Assembly: GCF_023499255.1 (NCBI RefSeq)
Contig: NZ_CP092183.1
Coordinates: 1,309,501 to 1,373,500, forward strand
DNA: 64,000 nt
Direction: 5' to 3'
From: Couchioplanes caeruleus
Lineage (GTDB): Bacteria > Actinomycetota > Actinomycetes > Mycobacteriales > Micromonosporaceae
A program made the position numbers and the translations under genes. This document shows, piece by piece, positions 58,717-64,000 of this stretch; the stretch's first letter is position 1; each line of letters opens with the position of its first letter. The notes beneath the pieces were generated by a model that saw only the letters and a list, made by a program, of their open reading frames with translations, searched no databases and had not been told where the DNA came from.

Positions 58717-59025
58717 ATGAGGTTGCAACTGCCGCTCTTCGCCGTACTGGTGCAGGGCCCCTCCATGGCGCCGACGCTCCGCTCCGGAGATGCCCTGGTC
58801 GTGCGCCGGACCGAGCGCGTGCGGGCAGGCGACGTCGTGGTCGCCCGCTTCCGTTCGCGGCCGGACCTGCTGGTCGTCAAGCGTGCCGTACGGGCCCAGG
58901 ACCAGGGCTGGTGGTTACACGGCGACAACGAGTTCGTCACCGACGACTCGCGGGCGTACGGGGTGGCGGATGTCATCGGACGCGTTGTGTTTCGCTACTG
59001 GCCCCGGCCCGGTCGGCTAAGTTAA
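58717..59025 (+). CDS. sodX: Ni-SOD maturation protease (S24/S26 type)
   Basis: A 102-residue small signal-peptidase-like enzyme. The catalytic Ser is in QGPSMAPTLRSGD and the Lys in LVVKRAV; WWLHGDNEFVTDDSR is the conserved third box. Proteins of this type near sodN remove the leader from the Ni-SOD precursor. It has no long membrane anchor, so it is probably cytosolic. The ribosome site is weak. Divergent orientation from sodN suggests a shared promoter region of 85 bp. Confidence 0.9.
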   Translation: MRLQLPLFAVLVQGPSMAPTLRSGDALVVRRTERVRAGDVVVARFRSRPDLLVVKRAVRAQDQGWWLHGDNEFVTDDSRAYGVADVIGRVVFRYWPRPGRLS

Positions 59026-59206
59026 TGTCCGGTAACCGCAGCACACCGAAGTCTTGCGGTTGCTTCACCGGGTGACCCCCGCATCGCACGTCGGTCCGCG
59101 CAGACTCGCGCATCACGACCGGCTGGCCCTCCGACGTCCGCCCGCGCGCCCCGCGCCGCGGCACCCCGACGTCGACGCTCTCCTCCGATGCGTGTCTGGA
59201 GCCCTT

Positions 59207-60493
59207 GTGTCCTTCTTCAGTTTCGAGCTCGACCCTGCCCTGGCCGCGGACCCCGTCTTCGACCTGCACAAGCACGGCAAGATGGCGATCACGCCCACGG
59301 TTCCCCTGGCCAGCCGCGACGACCTGTCGCTGGCCTACACCCCGGGCGTCGCCCGGGTCTGCACCGAGATCGCCTCCTCGCCGTCGCTCTACTACGACTA
59401 CACCTGGACCGGAAACACGGTCGCAGTGGTCACCGACGGTTCGGCCGTGCTGGGCCTGGGCAACATCGGTCCTCGCGCGGCGATGCCCGTCATGGAGGGC
59501 AAAGCGGTGCTGTTCAAGCAGTTCGGCGGCGTCGACGCGGTGCCGATCTGCCTCGACACGCAGGACGTCGAGGGCATCGTCGCCGTGGTCAAGGCACTCG
59601 GCCCGTCCTTCGGCGGCATCAACCTCGAGGACATCAGTGCCCCCCGCTGCTTCGAGATCGAGCGCCGCCTCGACGAGGCCCTCGACATCCCCGTCTTCCA
59701 CGACGACCAGCACGGCACGGCCATCGTCGTGCTCGCCGCGCTGCGCAACGCGGTGAAGCTGCTGGGCCGCCGCCTCCCCGACCTGCGCGTCGTGGTGAGC
59801 GGCGCCGGCGCGGCGGGAGTCGCGATCACCGACACGCTCATCGCCGCCGGCGTCCAGGGCGCCAACATGATCGTCTGTGACTCCCAGGGCATCATCCACG
59901 CCGACCGGCCCGGACTCACCGGAGCGAAGGCCGCGCTGGCGGAGCAGACGAACTACTCCGGGCGTACGGGAGGGATCAAGGAGGCGCTGATCGGCGCCGA
60001 CGTCCTCGTCGGCGTGTCGGGCGGCTCCATCCCGGAGACCGCGCTCGCGGGCATGGCACCGGGCGCCATCATCTTCGCGCTCGCCAACCCCACCCCCGAG
60101 GTCCCGCCGGCGATCGCCCACAAGTACGCGGCGGTCGTGGCCACCGGCCGCAGCGACTTCCCCAACCAGATCAACAACGTGCTGGCGTTCCCGGGCATCT
60201 TCCGCGGTGCGCTGGACGCCCGGGCCACCCGGATCACGGCCGGCATGAAGGTCGCCGCGGCGGAGGCGATCGCCGAGGTGGCGGCCGGCGAGCTGCGCGC
60301 CGACGCCATCGTGCCGTCGGCGCTGGACCCGCGGGTCGCCCCAGCGGTGGCGGCAGCGGTCGCACGGGCCGCCGAACGGGACGGGGTCGCGCGGATCGCT
60401 GTCCCGGCCGAGATGCCGGTGATCCCGGCGCCGGCTGCGGTCAGCTCGCCCGGGGCGGTGTTCTCCGCGAGCGGGACCGTGGCCTCCAGCTGA
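59207..60493 (+). CDS. NAD(P)-dependent malic enzyme
   Basis: Protein of 428 residues converting malate to pyruvate and CO2. Conserved parts are HKHGKMAI and LSLAYTPGVARVC, the metal/catalytic region FHDDQHGTAIVVLAAL, the nucleotide fold VVVSGAGAAGVAI and the closing ALANPTPEV. The C-terminus carries an Ala/Pro-rich tail of ~30 residues. GTG 59207 is placed by GGAG five bases upstream; the longer frame is Arg/Pro-rich and unlikely to be coding. Confidence 0.92.
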   Translation: MSFFSFELDPALAADPVFDLHKHGKMAITPTVPLASRDDLSLAYTPGVARVCTEIASSPSLYYDYTWTGNTVAVVTDGSAVLGLGNIGPRAAMPVMEGKAVLFKQFGGVDAVPICLDTQDVEGIVAVVKALGPSFGGINLEDISAPRCFEIERRLDEALDIPVFHDDQHGTAIVVLAALRNAVKLLGRRLPDLRVVVSGAGAAGVAITDTLIAAGVQGANMIVCDSQGIIHADRPGLTGAKAALAEQTNYSGRTGGIKEALIGADVLVGVSGGSIPETALAGMAPGAIIFALANPTPEVPPAIAHKYAAVVATGRSDFPNQINNVLAFPGIFRGALDARATRITAGMKVAAAEAIAEVAAGELRADAIVPSALDPRVAPAVAAAVARAAERDGVARIAVPAEMPVIPAPAAVSSPGAVFSASGTVASS

Positions 60494-60660
60494 GCTTGCT
60501 GTTGCATTTTCGTGGTCCGGCCCGGCGGCCTTAGCCGGGCCGGACGCGTTTCCACCGCTTCCGGCCCTGTTCGTCGTCGCTTCCATGCCGGGCTCATCCC
60601 TTCCCCGCTGGTTCGGCCCGTTTCCGCTGCTTTTCAGCCCGTTCCCCTGCTCTCCGGGCT

Positions 60661-60762
60661 GGGCCCTGTTCCGGGCTGGGCCCTGTTTCGGGCTGGGCCC
60701 TGTTTCGGGCTGGTCCCTGTTTCGGGCTTGACCCTGCTTCGGGCTGTGCCCTGCTCCGGCCC
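60661..60762. repeat. 17-bp tandem repeat, about six copies
   Basis: Units beginning GGGCCCTGTTTCGGGCT start at 60661, 60678, 60695, 60712, 60729 and 60746. The second and third are identical and the others differ by one to five bases. The period is not a multiple of three, arguing against coding repeats. Confidence 0.9.
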
Positions 60763-61002
60763 ATCCCCCCGCTTCGGCCCGTCCAGCATGCCGTGCCTCG
60801 CCGACGGCCCCGGCACTTATCCACAGAGCGAGGGATTGCCCTTCTTCCCGCTCGTGGTCCTCCACAGGGGGTCCCGCCGGTTCTCCGCCGCCTGCCCAGG
60901 TCAACGGGCCGCCGTTGTCCACAGGACCGCATTCGGGCTGCCTGCTCGCCGGCCTTGTCCACAGGGTCGGCCGAGTGGGTGGCGTGCACTCCGGGCGGTG
61001 AC

Positions 61003-61008
61003 TAGCGT
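61003..61008 (+). promoter_or_regulatory. Leaderless -10 box (TAGCGT) for the oxidoreductase
   Basis: TAGCGT ends seven bases before ATG 61016. Confidence 0.5.
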
Positions 61009-61015
61009 TCCTGGC

Positions 61016-61966
61016 ATGCGCGCCGCCTACGCCAGTGCCACGAAACCGGACGAACCGCTCGCCGCCCTCACGGTCGGCGATCTCCCCGAGCCTTCACCGC
61101 CCGAGGGCTGGGTGACGGTCGACATCCGCGCCAGCTCGCTCAATCACCACGAGCTCTGGTCGCTGCGCGGCGTGGGGCTCCCCGCCGACCGGCTGCCCAT
61201 GATCCTCGGCTGCGACGCGTCCGGTGTGGACAGCGACGGAAACGAGGTCGTCGTCTATCCGGTGATCGAGGACAAGGAGGACCCGCGCGGCTTCTCGCTA
61301 CTCTCCGAGCGCTGGCCGGGCACCCTCGCGGAGCGCGTGGCCGTGCCGGTGGGCAACCTCGTGCCCAAGCCGGCCGGCATCTCGTTCCTCGACGCGGCAT
61401 GCCTGCCGACCGCGTGGCTCACGGCGTACCACATGCTCACGACACGTGGCCGCGTCGACGACGCGGAAGCGGTCCTGGTCCAGGGAGCCGGTGGCGGCGT
61501 CGCGACCGCCGCGGTGATCCTGGCCGCGGCCCTCGGCAAACGGGTGTACGCGACGAGCCGCGACGCAGCCAAGCGGGAAAGAATCGCCGAGCTGGGCGCG
61601 ACGGCCGTCGAACCGGGCGCCCGCCTGCCGGAACGCGTCGACGTGGTCATCGAGTCCGTCGGAGCTCCCACCTTCGAGCACTCGCTGAAGTGCTCCGCCC
61701 CGGGCGCCCGGATCGTCGTGTGCGGCGCGACGGGCGGCCCCTTCCCGAAGGTCGATCTGCGCCGGGTCTTCATGATGCAGCTCGAGATCCTGGGCAGCGC
61801 CATGGGCACCGCTGAGGAGCTCGCCAAGCTGCTGGACCTGTGCGTCGCGCAGGAGATCCGGCCGGTCATCGACTCGACGTATGGATTCTCGGCGGTGGCG
61901 GACGCCTTCGCCCGGCTGAACTCGGGGGAGGTGTTCGGGAAGGTCGCGGTGGACCACCTGCACTGA
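61016..61966 (+). CDS. Zinc-type alcohol dehydrogenase/quinone oxidoreductase (MDR)
   Basis: Protein of 316 residues of the medium-chain dehydrogenase superfamily. It has SLNHHELWSLRG and LGCDASGVD in the catalytic half and a Rossmann fold with VQGAGGGVATAAV for NAD(P)H. Typical structural zinc cysteines are absent, so it is more like zinc-free quinone oxidoreductases or enoyl reductases. The substrate is unknown. A TAGCGT box seven bases before ATG suggests a leaderless message. Confidence 0.88.
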   Translation: MRAAYASATKPDEPLAALTVGDLPEPSPPEGWVTVDIRASSLNHHELWSLRGVGLPADRLPMILGCDASGVDSDGNEVVVYPVIEDKEDPRGFSLLSERWPGTLAERVAVPVGNLVPKPAGISFLDAACLPTAWLTAYHMLTTRGRVDDAEAVLVQGAGGGVATAAVILAAALGKRVYATSRDAAKRERIAELGATAVEPGARLPERVDVVIESVGAPTFEHSLKCSAPGARIVVCGATGGPFPKVDLRRVFMMQLEILGSAMGTAEELAKLLDLCVAQEIRPVIDSTYGFSAVADAFARLNSGEVFGKVAVDHLH

Positions 61967-62065
61967 GGGCAGCTCCCCGCCGGCTGTCGCTGAGCCAGCC
62001 GGCGACTGCGCCGCCGGGCGGTGACTGCGCCGCCGGGCGGTGACTCGGTTGGCGGCGGGACGACG

Positions 62066-62977
62066 TCAGAGGTTGTCGCGGAGGTTGTTCGTGGCTGCGA
62101 GTCGTCTTCTTGCCGACGCGTCGCCGTAGAGGGACCAGCGCAAGAAGTCGGTGGTGGTCGTCGTGACGCGGGCGAAGTCGGGACCGCTGGTGGTGACGTG
62201 GCCGCCCTGGGGCAGGGTCAGCAGCGCCTTGGGCCGGGGCACCGCGTTGAAGGCTGCGAGGCCGTCGGCGTACTGGACGGTCTTGTCCAGCTTGCCGTGG
62301 ACGAACAGCACCGGGAGTGGCGGGCCCTGGAAGGCGGCGGGCAGCAGTTGACGGCCGGCGAGCACCACGGCGGCGGTCAGCCTCTTGTCGCGGTTGCCGG
62401 ACAGCATGCCCAGCGTGGTGACGCCGCCGCCCGAATGGCCGGCCGCGGCGACGTGTTCCTCGTCGAGGCGGTTCTCGAGCGGGTCGCCCCTCTTGCGGTT
62501 GAGGGCGAGCACTTCGGTGAGCACGTACGAGGCGTCCGCCGGCTGATTGATCAGGTCGAGCACGGTGAAGTCGGCGGCTCCTCGGGACGTGTGCGGGTAC
62601 GCGGCGCCGGCCACCACGAACCCTGCCCGCGCCCAGCGCCTCAGCAGGGACGCGTAGTCCTCGGGGCGGCTCGTCAGGCCATGGCTGAAGACGATCACCG
62701 GGTACGGGCCGTCGCCGGTTGCCGGGTACCAGATCGTGGTCGGCAGCGGCCGGTCCTTGCCCCGGCTGAGCTTCAGTTTGCGTACGCGTACAGGAAGGGC
62801 CTGATCCGGCGCTTCGGAGGCTGCGGGTTCAGGCGGAGCCGAGGAGGCGAGCTGCTGCCGGGCCGTGGGCGGCGTGCCGGCGCTGGGTGAGGCTGCCGGG
62901 TGGCCGCCGTCATTCGCGGAGCAGGAGGTGAGCGCCATTGCGACCGCTGTCAACAACGCGGCGGTACGGCGGCTCAT
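62066..62977 (-). CDS. Secreted lipoprotein alpha/beta hydrolase
   Basis: Protein of 303 residues. The N-terminus has a lipobox ending MALTSC, so it should be lipid-anchored outside the membrane. After a Pro/Ala-rich linker comes an alpha/beta hydrolase: VIVFSHGLTSRPEDY, the nucleophile elbow AGHSGGGVTTL, VHGKLDKTVQ carrying the acid and a late His in QGGHVTT. It resembles chlorophyllase/PAF-acetylhydrolase-like esterases. ATG 62977 is preferred, with CAGAAT seven bases upstream; ATG 62986 would add three residues. Confidence 0.87.
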   Translation of the reverse strand: MSRRTAALLTAVAMALTSCSANDGGHPAASPSAGTPPTARQQLASSAPPEPAASEAPDQALPVRVRKLKLSRGKDRPLPTTIWYPATGDGPYPVIVFSHGLTSRPEDYASLLRRWARAGFVVAGAAYPHTSRGAADFTVLDLINQPADASYVLTEVLALNRKRGDPLENRLDEEHVAAAGHSGGGVTTLGMLSGNRDKRLTAAVVLAGRQLLPAAFQGPPLPVLFVHGKLDKTVQYADGLAAFNAVPRPKALLTLPQGGHVTTSGPDFARVTTTTTDFLRWSLYGDASARRRLAATNNLRDNL

Positions 62978-63201
62978 GACCTTCATTCTGCCCGGCCGCG
63001 CTCGCCGCTCGCCCGGCCGTCGAGATTGTGCTGCTCGTACGGTGCGTGGTGCCGTTCGGGTGGCGCCGGAGCAGGCGAATCGCCATCAACGGGGTAGGCC
63101 GGTCTCCGTGGACACTCCCACGGACGGGTGAAAATCTTCGGACGTCCGGGAACGCCCTGGTAGGTGCCGGGCACGGCCTGGCTGCACGGGTACGGCTTCG
63201 C

Positions 63202-63207
63202 TATGGT
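63202..63207 (+). promoter_or_regulatory. Leaderless -10 box (TATGGT) for the 55-residue membrane protein
   Basis: TATGGT ends seven bases before ATG 63215. Confidence 0.5.
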
Positions 63208-63214
63208 CGTGCGC

Positions 63215-63382
63215 ATGTCTGACAACAGCGTCGATCCGAGCGGCAACACCGAGGCCTTCCGCGCCTTCACGCACAGTGTTCCCGAGGAGCCCGCGCCGGC
63301 CTCGAAGACCCCGCTGATCATCGGGGCCGCCGTGGTCGCGGTCGTGCTCATCGCCGTCATCGCCTGGCTCGCGGTCGGCTGA
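63215..63382 (+). CDS. 55-residue single-pass membrane protein
   Basis: A 55-residue protein with a polar N-terminal half (MSDNSVDPSGNTEAFRAF) and one C-terminal membrane helix (~33-54). No family is recognised. It is probably tail-anchored with the N-terminus in the cytosol. The start is fixed by the leaderless TATGGT signal; the longer upstream frame has no supporting ribosome site. Confidence 0.6.
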   Translation: MSDNSVDPSGNTEAFRAFTHSVPEEPAPASKTPLIIGAAVVAVVLIAVIAWLAVG

Positions 63383-63816
63383 CACACCACCCGGACGACG
63401 GCGTCGGGCCCGATGCGTGGGCCCGGCCGCGTCGCAGTGGTGCGGCCTGCGGTGCGGCGCCGCGTCGAAGGGCGGCCGACGGCCTGTCAGCCTCCCGGCC
63501 GCAGCGATCGCTGGCGTCGGCCCGGCTGCAGCGATTGGTGACGCCCGCCCGGCTGGGGCGTTGGGGGCGCCGGCCCGGCTGCAGCGATCGGTGGCGCCGG
63601 CCCGGCTGCAGCGATCGGTGGCGCCGGCCCGGGTGCAGCGCTTGGTCGCGCCGACCCGGGTGCAGCGCTTGGGAGCGTTCCGGCTGGGGCGTTGGTGGCA
63701 CTGGCCGGGCAGCATGCGCCGGAGCGGGAAGGCCGCGTAGGCGGAAGGTCAGCCGACCCGGTACCGGGAACGCCGCCTTCGGGCGAGCGACCGGCGCCGG
63801 CGGCGTTGCGACGGCG
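63383..63816. other. Gene-free stretch dominated by tandem repeats
   Basis: These 434 bases lie between a small membrane protein gene and the end of acetate kinase. Most of it (about 63491-63700) is a 27-bp tandem repeat. Open frames across it on both strands are repeat by-products rather than genes. Confidence 0.6.
63491..63700. repeat. 27-bp tandem repeat, seven to eight copies
   Basis: Units of the type GCAGCGATCGGTGGCGCCGG start at 63501, 63528, about 63555, 63581, 63608, 63635, 63662 and about 63687. Copies at 63581 and 63608 are nearly identical and the outer ones more diverged. Confidence 0.88.
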
Positions 63817-64000
63817 TCAGCTGTCGCCGAGCGCCTGTCGGGTCTGCTGGGCGATCTCCAGCTCCTCGTCGGTCGGCACCACGCAGACCGTCACCGTCGA
63901 CCCGTCCGGCGAGATGATGCGGTCGCCCTTCGCGTTGCGGGCCGGGTCGATCTCGATGCCGAGCGAGGACAGGCCCGCCAAGGATGCCGCCCGCACCTCC
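63817..64000 (-). CDS. ackA: Acetate kinase, C-terminal end (partial)
   Basis: The last 61 codons of a minus-strand gene whose start lies beyond the window. The translated end reads EVRAASLAGLSSLGIEIDP..., then VCVVPTDEELEIAQQTRQ, which matches the C-terminus of acetate kinase (PTDEEL-x-IA motif). Acetate kinase interconverts acetate and acetyl phosphate. Only the tail can be judged. Confidence 0.85.
   Translation of the reverse strand, partial: EVRAASLAGLSSLGIEIDPARNAKGDRIISPDGSTVTVCVVPTDEELEIAQQTRQALGDS

Larger units (their letters stand above)
60494..61015. other. Gene-free stretch with minisatellite before the oxidoreductase
   Basis: These 522 bases contain no gene with normal codon use. 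The middle (60661-60762) is a 17-bp tandem repeat. The rest holds repeated TGTCCACAG and TATCCACAG-like words (TTATCCACAGAG near 60818, TCCACAGG near 60853, TTGTCCACAGG near 60919 and 60957), which resemble DnaA boxes only loosely. Confidence 0.55.

Noticed and set aside
60661..60762. CRISPR array
   Set aside because: The units are contiguous 17-bp repeats without spacers, and no cas gene is present.
60800..60970. Replication origin (repeated TTATCCACAG-like words)
   Set aside because: Only one near-match to the DnaA box and a few partial ones; no dnaA, dnaN or gyr genes are nearby, and no AT-rich unwinding region is present.
63417..63740. Repeat-containing open frame as a gene
   Set aside because: It simply reads through the 27-bp tandem repeat; similar frames exist on the other strand, and there is no ribosome site or leaderless signal.

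Overview
The window is 64 kb of very GC-rich DNA with dense genes, many GTG starts and strong third-position G/C. Two WhiB proteins, a SigR/RsrA-type redox sigma/anti-sigma pair, a nickel superoxide dismutase, a SARP regulator and several serine-kinase-type anti-sigma factors point to a filamentous actinobacterium. The mix is closest to Micromonosporaceae (Actinoplanes-like); this placement is inferred from gene content, not from a marker gene. Most of the window looks chromosomal. No rRNA, tRNA, insertion sequence or CRISPR array was seen.

Layout. 1-6.6 kb: a DUF1800/DUF1501 pair, a MEDS-type anti-sigma protein, two tandem MT0933-like small proteins and malQ. 6.7-10.7 kb: secreted polysaccharide enzymes, namely a GH46 chitosanase, an active GH16 glucanase and a GH16 paralogue that has lost its active site. 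10.8-14.5 kb: signalling genes (anti-sigma ATPases, a histidine kinase/LuxR regulator pair). 14.5-19.6 kb: a DMT transporter, hisN, rsgA, aroA and an SRAP protein. 19.8-27.1 kb: a WhiB protein, sigR-rsrA with a SigR-type autopromoter, the 24-residue ribosomal protein bL37, a biotinyl carrier, a TPR protein, a SIS sugar-phosphate enzyme and PdtaS.

27.1-43.6 kb is the most distinctive region, a specialised-metabolite cluster. Flavin N-hydroxylase, 2,4-diaminobutyrate aminotransferase, MetA-like acyltransferase, aspartokinase, MFS exporter, a one-module NRPS (C-A-T-TE) and a thioesterase-like protein whose nucleophile is Ala are followed by a SARP regulator. The SARP gene is translationally coupled to a 72-residue membrane peptide and a B12-radical SAM enzyme of the RiPP C-methyltransferase type. 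A phased direct-repeat array lies in front of the first gene. Aspartokinase plus aminotransferase would feed aspartate semialdehyde to diaminobutyrate, which the hydroxylase could N-oxidise before loading on the NRPS. No iron box or siderophore uptake gene was seen, so a standard siderophore is not the obvious product.

43.7-50.9 kb: a GNAT, two GT39-like membrane glycosyltransferases and an assimilatory sulfate-reduction operon (leader peptide, sulfite reductase, zinc-ribbon protein, APS reductase, siroheme chelatase). 51-55 kb: whiB1 with two CRP-like sites upstream, a diacylglycerol-kinase-like gene, a membrane protein, a GntR regulator and an anti-sigma protein. 55-57.5 kb: an unusual wHTH protein/P-loop NTPase pair. 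57.7-64 kb: a GNAT, Ni-SOD and its maturation protease, malic enzyme, an oxidoreductase, a lipoprotein hydrolase, minisatellite-like repeats and the end of acetate kinase. At least ten genes carry a TANNNT -10 hexamer six or seven bases before the start codon, so leaderless transcription appears common.
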